8,282 nucleotides of DNA from Hydrogenimonas sp. (GCA_021647345.1 JAKIUX010000026.1:1-8282); one strand, 5' to 3'; numbered from the stretch's first letter, positions 1 to 6,017 are shown. The notes: generated from the sequence alone by a model not told the origin. Translations and numbers: made by a program.

Positions 1-259
1 GGTCAAGTATGCTGCAGCGGAGCTTGGCGAAAAAGGAATCAGAGTAAACGCAGTAAGCGGCGGACCGATAGATACTGACGCTCTAAAAGCGTTTCCGAAC
101 TACGAAGAGGTGAAAGCGGAGGTTGTTGAGCGATCCCCGTTAAATCGTATGGGACTTCCTGAAGATCTAGCGGGAATGTGCTGGTTTTTATGTACCAACG
201 AGTGCTCTTGGCTTACGGGGCAGACTATTATCATAGATGGGGGCACAACCTTTCAATGA
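1..259 (+). CDS. Short-chain dehydrogenase/reductase, C-terminal part (5' end outside window)
   Basis: Reading from base 2, about 85 codons run to a TGA at 257-259. The segment shows the usual C-terminal landmarks of classical SDR enzymes: a GIRVNAVSGGPIDT stretch (the beta-6 strand with the PG-type motif), RMGLPEDLAG (as in the R-x-G-x-PE-D/E-x-A motif) and the closing LTGQTIIIDGG. The Rossmann nucleotide-binding site and the Tyr-x-x-x-Lys catalytic pair lie upstream of the window. Such proteins are NAD(P)H-dependent oxidoreductases, and this type of tail is shared by FabG-like ketoacyl-ACP reductases and FabL-like enoyl reductases. The substrate cannot be read from this fragment. Its stop overlaps the first ATG of pgsA (ATGA at 256-259), so it belongs to the same operon; a role in lipid synthesis next to pgsA is possible but inferred. 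Confidence 0.9.
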   Translation, partial: VKYAAAELGEKGIRVNAVSGGPIDTDALKAFPNYEEVKAEVVERSPLNRMGLPEDLAGMCWFLCTNECSWLTGQTIIIDGGTTFQ

Positions 260-795
260 TGATGAATCTCCCGAACATTCTGGCCTTCATGAGGCTCTTG
301 ATGGCGCCTCTACTGCTATGGCTTTTAGCAGGAAGAGAGAGTTCGCCTCTTTACGGTATCCACCCGAGCTGGCTTGACTACTTTGCGGCGCTTACTTTCG
401 TGCTTGCAAGTGTTACAGACTTTTTCGACGGGTATATAGCCAGAATGTTTAACCAGATTACTACTCTTGGAAAGATCATAGACCCTCTTGCTGACAAGAT
501 GTTGATGTTGGCTGCATTTTTAGGGCTTGTGGTGCTCCAAAGAGCAGATGTCTGGGCAATATTTCTTATTTTAAGCAGAGAGTTTTTCATAACAGGTCTT
601 CGGGTAATGGCTGTCGGAGAGGGGCGAGATGTCTCTTCATCTATGAGCGGAAAGGTTAAGACAGTCGCGCAGATGATAGCGATAGGTTTTCTAATTATGG
701 ATTGGCCCGGCGGTACCGCTCTTCTTTGGATAGCTGTAGCTATTACTCTATATAGCGGATATGAGTATATCCGAGATTACGCCAAAGGACGATGA
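256..795 (+). CDS. pgsA: CDP-diacylglycerol--glycerol-3-phosphate 3-phosphatidyltransferase
   Basis: PgsA makes phosphatidylglycerophosphate from CDP-diacylglycerol and sn-glycerol-3-phosphate, the committed step to phosphatidylglycerol and cardiolipin, in the inner membrane. The CDP-alcohol phosphotransferase signature D-x2-D-G-x2-A-R-x8-G-x3-D-x3-D is complete (DFFDGYIAR, then G, then DPLAD, near residues 55-80), with all four aspartates. The N-terminal NLPNILAFMRLL and the central SREFFITGLR are typical of PgsA rather than of phosphatidylserine synthase. Several hydrophobic stretches fit a membrane enzyme. Three consecutive ATGs (256, 259, 262) are possible starts; 177-179 aa results, a normal family length. 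I use 256 because it overlaps the upstream stop (ATGA). An in-frame ATG at 178 lies deep in the upstream gene and would add an atypical N-terminus. No strong Shine-Dalgarno is visible (GGGGG at 239-243), which fits translational coupling. The stop overlaps rseP. Confidence 0.93.
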   Translation: MMMNLPNILAFMRLLMAPLLLWLLAGRESSPLYGIHPSWLDYFAALTFVLASVTDFFDGYIARMFNQITTLGKIIDPLADKMLMLAAFLGLVVLQRADVWAIFLILSREFFITGLRVMAVGEGRDVSSSMSGKVKTVAQMIAIGFLIMDWPGGTALLWIAVAITLYSGYEYIRDYAKGR

Positions 796-1850
796 TGGGC
801 ATACTTGTCTCACTTCTGATACTCTCTTTTCTAATCTTCTTTCATGAGCTGGGACACTTTTTGTTTGCTCGCCTTTTCGGTGTCCGTGTCGAGCGCTTCT
901 CGATCGGCTTCGGCAAGGTTCTAATCTCCAAAACAGTGGGCGGTACGGAGTACGCATTCAGTGCAGTACCGCTGGGTGGTTACGTGAAGATGAAGGGTCA
1001 GGACGATACCGACCCCACAAAGATCAGCTACGACCCTGACAGTTACAACGTAAAGCCGCCCTGGCAGCGGATTCTTATTCTTCTGGGCGGTCCCCTTTTT
1101 AACTTTATGCTCGCATTTTTTCTCTACTATGCCATTGCTCTTATGGGCGCCAATGCTCTTACACCTACCGTAGGCGTTGTGCAGCCAGACTCTCCTGCGG
1201 CTCAGGTGGGTTTGAAAAAGGGTGATAAAATCGTCGCCATTAACGACGAGCCTATTAAAATATGGAGTGACCTTAGTGAGAAGATCTCCTCTTCAAAAGG
1301 CCCTTTGGATATCGTAGTCGATAGAAACGGCACACTTCTACCCATAACAGTAACTCCGAGAATTCTTGAGACGAAGAATATCTTCGGAGAGAGCGTGAAG
1401 CGCAGAATGTTGGGTATCGGTCCGTCGGGCGATGTTACCACGGTTCGCTACGGCGCAACAGAAGGCCTTCTTTTCGCATGGCATAAAACTGTCGAAGCGA
1501 GCAAACTTATAGTTCTAAGTGTACAGAAGCTCATAGAGGGCGTGGTTCCGGCTAAGGAGATGGGCGGAGTCATAGCGATAGTGCAGGTTACGGCGGAAGC
1601 GAGCCAGCACGGGCTGGTCGCACTTTTTGCCCTTACCGCACTTATTTCGGTCAACCTCGGTGTTTTGAACCTTTTGCCTATACCCGCTCTCGATGGGGGC
1701 CATATAATATTCACACTCTACGAGATGATATTTAGAAGGCCTCTTAACGAAGAGATTATGTATAGATTGACCATAGGCGGCTGGGTGCTCCTGCTGTCGC
1801 TTATGGCTTTTACCATATATAACGACATTTCAAGGATCGCAAATGGATAG
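792..1850 (+). CDS. rseP: RseP-type site-2 intramembrane zinc metalloprotease (M50)
   Basis: This is a membrane-embedded zinc protease of the M50/S2P family, which cuts transmembrane segments of anti-sigma factors or remnant signal peptides. The zinc-binding HELGH lies at residues 18-22 inside the first hydrophobic helix. A membrane-proximal GGYVKMKG loop follows near residue 62, then a second hydrophobic segment (about 92-118) with LLGGPLFNF. A single PDZ-like domain follows (about 120-190, with VGVVQPDSPAAQVGLKKGD). The second active-site motif NLLPIPALDGGH sits at residues 293-304, with D301 the expected third zinc ligand, and a last transmembrane helix closes the protein. At 352 aa it has one PDZ domain, whereas E. 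coli RseP (450 aa) has two; the short form is common outside Gammaproteobacteria. AAAGGA at 784-789 is the ribosome-binding site. The ATG at 792 overlaps the pgsA stop; ATG 795 is an alternative. The actual substrate is not evident here. Confidence 0.95.
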   Translation: MMGILVSLLILSFLIFFHELGHFLFARLFGVRVERFSIGFGKVLISKTVGGTEYAFSAVPLGGYVKMKGQDDTDPTKISYDPDSYNVKPPWQRILILLGGPLFNFMLAFFLYYAIALMGANALTPTVGVVQPDSPAAQVGLKKGDKIVAINDEPIKIWSDLSEKISSSKGPLDIVVDRNGTLLPITVTPRILETKNIFGESVKRRMLGIGPSGDVTTVRYGATEGLLFAWHKTVEASKLIVLSVQKLIEGVVPAKEMGGVIAIVQVTAEASQHGLVALFALTALISVNLGVLNLLPIPALDGGHIIFTLYEMIFRRPLNEEIMYRLTIGGWVLLLSLMAFTIYNDISRIANG

Positions 1851-2520
1851 AGATATTATGCAGAGCAGATTTGACCGTCTTGTATGGCGTGTCGAAGAGG
1901 CGCGCATAAAGCGTAGTGAACACCATATAGTCAAGATAGTCGCTGTAAGCAAATATACGGATGAAGAGAGTATAAGGCTTCTTTACGATCTTGGGCAGCG
2001 GGCGTTCGGCGAAAGTCGAGTACAGTCTCTTGCCGAACGTGTAGAAAAGCTTGATGATCTTCCCATCGAGTGGCACTATATCGGACGGCTGCAGAAGAAC
2101 AAGATAAACCATCTAATCAGAGCAAACCCCTTTTTGATGCACTCTCTCGACTCCATTGAGCTTGCTGAAGCTATGCAAAAACGTCTTGCAGAACATGGAG
2201 TTACGATGGAGATGCTTTTGCAGATAAATAGCGCCAAGGAGGAGACAAAGGCGGGTGTAATGCCTGAAAGTGCGGTAGAAACATATCTGAAGATCAAAGA
2301 GAGGTGCCCTAACATCGACCTTCGAGGTGTCATGACAATAGGAGCGCATGTCGATGATGAGGGTACAATAAGAAGAAGTTTCGAGACCACATACTCTATC
2401 TTTGAAAAGTTGAAGCCTCAAGGAGCTTCTATATGTTCAATGGGGATGAGCAGAGATTTCGAACTGGCGATAGAGTGCGGCTCAAACATGATTCGTGTCG
2501 GCTCCCTTCTCTTTGAGTGA
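1843..2520 (+). CDS. yggS: YggS/PROSC family pyridoxal-phosphate homeostasis protein
   Basis: This cytoplasmic PLP-binding protein of the YggS/PLPBP family is a single TIM-barrel domain like the N-terminal domain of alanine racemase. It has no known catalytic activity and acts in keeping free PLP and amino-acid/keto-acid pools in balance. Visible landmarks are KIVAVSKY with the Schiff-base lysine K37, GESRVQ, WHYIGRLQKNK, the GVMTIGA stretch (family GLM-type motif), and the phosphate-binding end SMGMSRDFELAI followed by MIRVGSLLF. At 225 aa it has the normal family length and is complete. Its ATG lies 8 bp inside rseP (1843-1850), with AAGG at 1830-1833 as a likely ribosome-binding site, so it is the last gene of the pgsA-rseP-yggS string. 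The link to rseP is positional only; no functional tie is known to me. Confidence 0.94.
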   Translation: MDRDIMQSRFDRLVWRVEEARIKRSEHHIVKIVAVSKYTDEESIRLLYDLGQRAFGESRVQSLAERVEKLDDLPIEWHYIGRLQKNKINHLIRANPFLMHSLDSIELAEAMQKRLAEHGVTMEMLLQINSAKEETKAGVMPESAVETYLKIKERCPNIDLRGVMTIGAHVDDEGTIRRSFETTYSIFEKLKPQGASICSMGMSRDFELAIECGSNMIRVGSLLFE

Positions 2521-2558
2521 AATAGTGACTTAAATATAGCAGTGAAGATGCGGTTTGC

Positions 2559-2605
2559 AGGCAAAAGGGGTGCGGCTATTTGCCTTAGCGCTGTAGTAAG
2601 CGCTA
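2559..2605 (+). terminator. Two abutting perfect 7-bp stem-loops downstream of yggS
   Basis: AGGCAAA (2559-2565) pairs with TTTGCCT (2579-2585) around a 13-nt loop. Directly next to it, TAGCGCT (2586-2592) pairs with AGCGCTA (2599-2605) around a 6-nt loop. They begin 39 nt after the yggS stop. No U-tract follows, so they are not a textbook intrinsic terminator; they could act as a factor-assisted terminator or protect the 3' end of the operon transcript. An alternative hairpin, TTTGC-AG-GCAAA (2554-2565), competes with the first stem. Confidence 0.4.
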
Positions 2606-2627
2606 CATATCGCTTTGAATCTGGCTA

Positions 2628-2781
2628 TCACAAAGGCTCCATTTCGCCTTATTTGGCACACCAATTATAAAATGTCGCACTGCCCATTCCGTGCTTGCGG
2701 CATAACTGCAGAGAAGAATACCGCTTTCAATGCGCTTCAATATTGCCTGGATATAGTGTTGCTATATCGTGATTTCTTGAT
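2628..2781 (-). pseudogene. Decayed IS3-family transposase OrfA (helix-turn-helix) remnant
   Basis: Three frames of the - strand together spell the start of an IS3-family OrfA. Frame one (2781-2740) reads KKSRYSNTISRQY, frame two (2749 down to about 2711) reads QAILKRIESGI, and frame three (2705-2652) reads LCRKHGMGSATFYNWCAK, then a TAA (2651-2649) where the family usually has the tyrosine of AKYGGM, then GEMEPL and a TGA at 2630-2628. These match the family pattern KKSRYS..QI.AILK.AESG..V.ELCR.HGM.SATFY.W.AKYGGM. The family start ATG is ATC here (2781-2779), preceded by an intact AAGGAGGAG Shine-Dalgarno (2795-2787). Comparison with the family spacing implies a 1-nt loss between the first two blocks and another between the second and third. 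The leucine-zipper part of OrfA and all of OrfB are missing. It cannot make a functional protein and marks an old insertion. The family call rests on recalled consensus, not on a search. Confidence 0.85.
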
Positions 2782-2814
2782 GAAAACTCCTCCTTAAAGC
2801 ATATGAGAGTTTTC
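2782..2814 (-). repeat. Inverted repeat over the Shine-Dalgarno of the IS relic
   Basis: GAAAACTC (2782-2789) and GAGTTTTC (2807-2814) form an 8-bp perfect stem with a 17-nt loop. In the - strand transcript the AAGGAGGAG of the OrfA relic lies partly in the stem and partly in the loop. On the + strand the hairpin is followed by TACTTTTTAC, so it could also act as a weak terminator for transcripts coming from yggS. Both roles are inferred. Confidence 0.4.
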
Positions 2815-2918
2815 TACTTTTTACAAGAGCGGATTTTTTGGGGGAATTACCGCAGAATTAACGCTGAGCTCCGGTAGCGAGAGAGATTTTTTGCCATTTT
2901 ACCATTAAAAAGCGGTTG

Positions 2919-4595
2919 TTAAAGGAGTGTAGAAGAAGTTTTGACGATATACTCAGCTACACGAAGTGCATTGGCATATATAGTCCATGTATAAGGCACG
3001 CTTCCGCCAGTCGGCATGAATGAGGCATCGACTACGAAGAGGTTGGGAATGTCATGGCTTTGACAGTAGCGGTTTAGGACCGACTTTTTAGGGTCGTCAC
3101 CAAAGCGGCATCCTCCTGCGATGAGATTCTGAGGGGGTGAGCCGGAAACCTGCGTCACAATATTTTTCGCACCGAGCCTTTTTAGAAGAGTTTCTGCTTT
3201 ATCGGTTATCTTTCGCGCTATCTTTAGGTCGTGAGGGTGGGAGTAGATATGAAGCTTCCCTACAGGCATACCGTAACAATCTTCTCTTTTAGAATCAACC
3301 GTTATGTAGCACTCATCGGTCGGCATCCAGTCGTTGAAAACTTCGAATCGTACTCTCTTGCTTTGGGTGAATCTGTACTTTAAAATCTTCTCCAAATCTC
3401 TGCCCCAGAGCAGTTTTCCGTCTTTGCCATATTTGCTTAAAGCAGCTCTGCGAATGAAGTTCTGGTGGCCAAACATAAACTCTACAAGACCGCCTTTAAC
3501 CCTTTTGCCCCCAACTTCGAGTGTGTACCAATCCAAAATCGATCGATTCAAAAAGAGCCCCGGCGTCATTAAATCTTCAAAATCTGATTTTGAAAGAGAA
3601 CTTTTTTCAATATCGCCCTCTCCCCATCCTCCGGCAGAGAATATAAGATTTTTGCCAAGCTCGCCACTGGAGTTTGCCAGACCGTCCGGGTACTTTCTGT
3701 CTGCCGAGTTCAAAAGGAGTCTCACACTCTCGTGGGCTTGTGCCGCGACGATGAAAATGGAAGCCTCTATCTTCAACACTTTCTCGCTTTCTCGGTTGAT
3801 CGCCTCGGCATAGCCGATCCTGTTTTTACCGCTTCTAACCAATCTTTTTACAAAAGTATTTGGAAGAAGTGTCAAGTTGCCGCTCTTTAGTGCCGGATTT
3901 ATAAAGGCCTCTCTTGAGCTCCCTTTGGCACCGCTTGAACAGCCGTAGCTTCCGCAGAAATTGGAGTAGTAGCACCCCTCTCTATCTCCGCTCTTTTGAG
4001 AGAGTATAGCTCTTGGTGTGACAAGAGGTGTAGCGCCGGCCTCTTTGCACTTTTTGTCGAAAAAAGAGGCGAATCGGTTTTCCGATGTTGCAGGTTGAAA
4101 AAAATCTCTATTTTTACGGGGTGGCTCGTTAGGGTGATCTCTGAAAGTGCCGGTTATGCCCACAACTCTTTCAGCAAGGTCGTAGTATGGCTCCAAATCT
4201 TCATAGCTTATGGGCCAATCTGCTATGTTGGCCCCCTCTATTGGGCCATACTTTTCAAGGAGCCTGAAATCGTCCGGGTGCATTCGGTGAAACATCCCGC
4301 TCATAAGGTTTGAGGAGCCCCCTACGATATTTCCGTTCCAGAAGCTCCAGCCCATCTCAAAGCTGCTTCTTTCGCGCCACTCCCCCTGCTCTTTCATGAC
4401 TAGCATATGATACTCTTCGCTCAAATTTGGGGTTACTATATCTCTTCGACAGTAGGCAATCTCATCTTTTGTGAAATCTTCTCTTTCTATCCAAGGCCCC
4501 TTTTCTATAAGAAGCACCTTAAGACCCGCAAGAGCAAGGGTGTAGGCAACTGCGCCTCCTGCCGCGCCGCTTCCTATGATAGCCGCATCATACAC
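2919..4595 (-). CDS. GMC-family flavoprotein, gluconate 2-dehydrogenase-like catalytic subunit
   Basis: This is a 558-aa FAD-dependent dehydrogenase of the glucose-methanol-choline family. The N-terminal FAD site is clear: AAIIGSGAAGG (GxGxxG at residues 8-13) and VLLIEKG with E31 for the ribose. The family signature GGSSNLMSGMFHR begins at residue 92. The C-terminus has GGCRFGDDPKKSVLNRYC, then NLFVVDASFMPT, as in gluconate and sorbosone-type dehydrogenases. The stretch usually carrying the second active-site His/Asn reads GGSVPYTWT. It has no signal peptide of its own; in related complexes the flavoprotein crosses the membrane together with the Tat-targeted small subunit, which is encoded just upstream. 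The start is GTG (4595-4593), overlapping the upstream gene by 8 bp; ATG at 4591 is out of frame. A similar two-gene pair in Campylobacter jejuni (Cj0414/Cj0415, from memory) is a gluconate dehydrogenase. The substrate here is not proven, and no cytochrome subunit gene is present. Confidence 0.88.
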   Translation of the reverse strand: MYDAAIIGSGAAGGAVAYTLALAGLKVLLIEKGPWIEREDFTKDEIAYCRRDIVTPNLSEEYHMLVMKEQGEWRERSSFEMGWSFWNGNIVGGSSNLMSGMFHRMHPDDFRLLEKYGPIEGANIADWPISYEDLEPYYDLAERVVGITGTFRDHPNEPPRKNRDFFQPATSENRFASFFDKKCKEAGATPLVTPRAILSQKSGDREGCYYSNFCGSYGCSSGAKGSSREAFINPALKSGNLTLLPNTFVKRLVRSGKNRIGYAEAINRESEKVLKIEASIFIVAAQAHESVRLLLNSADRKYPDGLANSSGELGKNLIFSAGGWGEGDIEKSSLSKSDFEDLMTPGLFLNRSILDWYTLEVGGKRVKGGLVEFMFGHQNFIRRAALSKYGKDGKLLWGRDLEKILKYRFTQSKRVRFEVFNDWMPTDECYITVDSKREDCYGMPVGKLHIYSHPHDLKIARKITDKAETLLKRLGAKNIVTQVSGSPPQNLIAGGCRFGDDPKKSVLNRYCQSHDIPNLFVVDASFMPTGGSVPYTWTIYANALRVAEYIVKTSSTLL

Positions 4596-5079
4596 CGCAG
4601 TATCTCTCTTTCGGTCTCGGTATTCCCGATTTTAAAGTGAAGCTCTTCCATCCTGCTTCATTCTTGTTTCCGCCATAGATAGGATCGCCCAGCAGCGCTT
4701 CGAGAGTGATATTCATAAGCTGTACAAGCCAATATCCTCCATACTCATCCTTTTCAAACTCTCTAAGAAGATCTTCTCTTTTTTGAAAGGAGAGAGACTC
4801 AAACTTTCCACCTGCCAACTCTTGGAGTTTTACTGCGCCTTTGAAAAGAAGCTCTCTAATATCTGGGTCGAAACTTTTGTGGTTAATTGCCTCTTTGAAG
4901 TAGTCTGAAGCTCCGAAAGAGTCTGCATCCGGCATCTCAAGCCCTTTAGGAAAAAAGTGTCTCTGAACTGTAAAAATCGTTTCATACGCATCTTCTATCT
5001 TCCTTAAAGGGGCATTTTCGGCGTGGCATATAGCTGCAACAGAGCAAACTGTGACTGTAAAAAAATCTCTTCTATTCAT
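4588..5079 (-). CDS. Gluconate 2-dehydrogenase subunit 3 family protein, Tat-targeted
   Basis: This 163-aa protein begins MNRRDFF, a twin-arginine Tat motif, followed by a short hydrophobic stretch to about residue 20 (possible cleavage after CHA). This points to folded export to the periplasm. The mature part carries the family hallmark GDPIYGGN (131-138) followed by GW (143-144), the most conserved part of the gluconate dehydrogenase small (gamma) subunit. The subunit has no catalytic residues; its known role is assembly and Tat-dependent co-export of the flavoprotein. Its stop lies within the first codons of the GMC gene (8-bp overlap), so the two are translationally coupled and probably made in a fixed ratio. 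The start is fixed by the Tat motif. Only a weak AGCAGG precedes the ATG, and a TATAAT lies just 7 nt upstream of the start. Confidence 0.88.
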   Translation of the reverse strand: MNRRDFFTVTVCSVAAICHAENAPLRKIEDAYETIFTVQRHFFPKGLEMPDADSFGASDYFKEAINHKSFDPDIRELLFKGAVKLQELAGGKFESLSFQKREDLLREFEKDEYGGYWLVQLMNITLEALLGDPIYGGNKNEAGWKSFTLKSGIPRPKERYCGV

Positions 5080-5086
5080 ACCTGCT

Positions 5087-5092
5087 ATTATA
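5087..5092 (-). promoter_or_regulatory. Possible -10 box (TATAAT) immediately upstream of the subunit 3 gene
   Basis: A perfect TATAAT on the - strand ends 7 nt before the ATG at 5079. If used, transcription would begin at or next to the start codon, giving a leaderless or nearly leaderless mRNA. No TTGACA-like -35 is visible at 17 nt; the upstream stretch is an A-tract (5113-5106) on this strand. Campylobacterota promoters often lack a recognisable -35, so the box is plausible but unproven. Confidence 0.4.
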
Positions 5093-5097
5093 GCTGA

Positions 5098-5202
5098 CTA
5101 TTGTGTTTTTTTTGTGTAGTTAAAGGCAGGTACACAAATGTTAACAGTCCAAATGAATGCCGAAGCGAAAAGGGCCGCTATGAAGCTCTTTGTAAATATC
5201 AC
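5098..5202 (-). CDS. Possible small single-span membrane protein (34 aa), unrecognised
   Basis: A GTG at 5202 opens a 34-codon ORF ending at TAG 5100-5098, with GAAGGG 8-14 nt upstream as a fair ribosome-binding site. The product has a positively charged start, then a hydrophobic span (FIAALFASAFIWTVNICV, about residues 7-24) and a polar, lysine-containing tail, as in small inner-membrane proteins. The same frame is open further upstream to a TGA at 5281-5279 and encodes a second hydrophobic stretch, so an ATG at 5223 (41 aa) or a TTG further up are alternatives. It lies in the 207-nt gap between the lipoprotein and subunit 3 genes, in the same orientation. I do not recognise it. It may be a real small protein, a remnant of a two-span membrane protein, or chance. 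Confidence 0.3.
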   Translation of the reverse strand: MIFTKSFIAALFASAFIWTVNICVPAFNYTKKTQ

Positions 5203-5286
5203 TCTATTTCCCTTCTCAACCATGCATAGATAGAGCAAAAAGTAGATAATAATAAGAGCCGATACCGCTACGGGAGCTCATACCGG

Positions 5287-5877
5287 TTAGAATCTATAGC
5301 AGTCTATATTCTCCCTAAGCTCTTCCACAAGCCCCGCAAGAGTCTCTTGAAGAAACTCTTTTATCTCACTCTCTCCCGAAAAAGGGGGCGCCCATCTGCT
5401 TTGAGAAAATGAGACTTTTTTTGTAATTTTAGATTTCCCCTGTTTTATATAGAGTGTTGCGCGCGCCTCGGCGCTTAAGTTTTCACCGGTAAGAGTGCTT
5501 TTATCGAAAACAGCTTTTATTGAGTCTATTTCAACTTTTATATTGGCTACTCTATTATCCTCATTGATCTCAGTGACGACTCTGCACCCTTCAACTTCAA
5601 GCGATCTTTTGAGTGCATCTTCGAACCACTCTTGCATATCTTGATCACTGTAGATGATAGTTACGGGCTTGCCATCTTTTTCTATCTTCCCCACAACTCT
5701 TTTATTCTCTCTTTTGTCAACTATCTTCTTTATAACTACCGTGCCGCTCTTCTGAATCACCGCCGGATTAGGAGTGAACGGTTCGAGCCGAATATTCGCT
5801 TCCGGTTTTTGAGCACAGCCCCCCATGAAAACGAGAGTAGATGCAAAGAGTAAAAAGAGATAACTTTTTTTAAACAT
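5287..5877 (-). CDS. YajG-like outer-membrane or periplasmic lipoprotein
   Basis: A 196-aa lipoprotein. The N-terminus is a type II signal peptide: MFKK, a hydrophobic core, and a lipobox ending GGC with the lipidated cysteine C21. The residue after the cysteine is Ala, not Asp, so sorting to the outer membrane would be expected by the E. coli rule. The mature part begins with a proline-rich linker, then a beta strand (TVVIKKIVDKR), a GKIEKDGKPVTIIYS hairpin, a helix (QDMQEWFEDALKRSLEVEG) and further strand/helix segments. This order and the R-T/V-G-K...L...L...GY pattern resemble the YajG family; function there is unknown. AAGGA is spaced 7 nt from the ATG, and a -35/-10 pair lies upstream (5952-5923). 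The assignment rests on pattern resemblance and could be another small lipoprotein of similar fold. Confidence 0.6.
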   Translation of the reverse strand: MFKKSYLFLLFASTLVFMGGCAQKPEANIRLEPFTPNPAVIQKSGTVVIKKIVDKRENKRVVGKIEKDGKPVTIIYSDQDMQEWFEDALKRSLEVEGCRVVTEINEDNRVANIKVEIDSIKAVFDKSTLTGENLSAEARATLYIKQGKSKITKKVSFSQSRWAPPFSGESEIKEFLQETLAGLVEELRENIDCYRF

Positions 5878-5922
5878 ATCTATATCCTTCTATCTGCGGT
5901 AGATCATTGAAAACTGCTCTCT

Positions 5923-5952
5923 ATAATATCAAATTTCGCTAGAATTGTGCAA
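5923..5952 (-). promoter_or_regulatory. Sigma70-type promoter for the lipoprotein gene
   Basis: On the - strand TTGCAC (5952-5947) is followed after exactly 18 nt by TATTAT (5928-5923). Transcription would start near 5916, giving a leader of about 40 nt before the ATG at 5877. Confidence 0.55.
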
Positions 5953-5998
5953 TCGAGTATTCTCGAAATTGATGCTGCATCGACTATCGACAATCGAC
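5951..5998. repeat. Cluster of short repeats in the divergent control region
   Basis: ATCGAC occurs three times at a 7-bp period (5979-5984, 5986-5991, 5993-5998). Just upstream are two short dyads: TCGAG-TATT-CTCGA (5953-5966) and GATGC-T-GCATC (5971-5981). They lie between the outward-facing promoters of the lipoprotein gene and the 6115 gene, where an operator would be expected. No regulator is identified, and chance clustering cannot be excluded. Confidence 0.4.
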
Positions 5999-6017
5999 CA
6001 AACCTTAAAGCCTTCGC

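Larger units (their letters stand above)
2521..2918. other. 398 bp gap between convergent genes with hairpins and an IS relic
   Basis: The region lies between the ends of yggS (+) and the GMC flavoprotein gene (-). From left to right it holds two abutting stem-loops (2559-2605), a decayed IS3-family orfA on the - strand (about 2628-2781, with its Shine-Dalgarno at 2787-2795), a long-loop hairpin over that Shine-Dalgarno (2782-2814), and a T-rich stretch. Bases 2846-2918 show no gene and no clear intrinsic terminator for the GMC gene. A 60-codon + strand ORF (2615-2797) is antisense to the relic and not credible. Confidence 0.7.

Noticed and set aside
178..255. Longer N-terminus for pgsA starting at ATG 178
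   Set aside because: It would overlap the SDR gene by 82 bases and add residues unlike PgsA; the family N-terminus NLPNIL begins right after the ATG cluster at 256-262.
2750..2768. 7-bp stem-loop GATATAG-TGTTG-CTATATC
   Set aside because: It lies inside the decayed OrfA coding sequence and is most simply explained by that sequence; there is no U-tract or other regulatory context.
2615..2797. 60-codon + strand ORF in the gap after yggS
   Set aside because: It is antisense to the IS3 OrfA relic, has no ribosome-binding site, and its peptide shows no family pattern; the - strand reading explains the sequence better.
2839..2854. GGGGGAATTACCGC at 2839 resembles GGGGTGATTACCGC at 6609, suggesting a dispersed repeat
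   Set aside because: The match is only about a dozen bases, with no extension on either side; chance is the simplest explanation.
3334..3813. 159-codon + strand ORF inside the GMC gene
   Set aside because: The opposite strand carries a complete GMC flavoprotein with all main motifs; this is a shadow ORF.
5280..5282. ATG at 5282 (- strand) opening a 21-codon ORF after the lipoprotein
   Set aside because: There is no ribosome-binding site and a Ser/Tyr-rich peptide of no recognisable type; the adjoining frame is the better small-ORF candidate.
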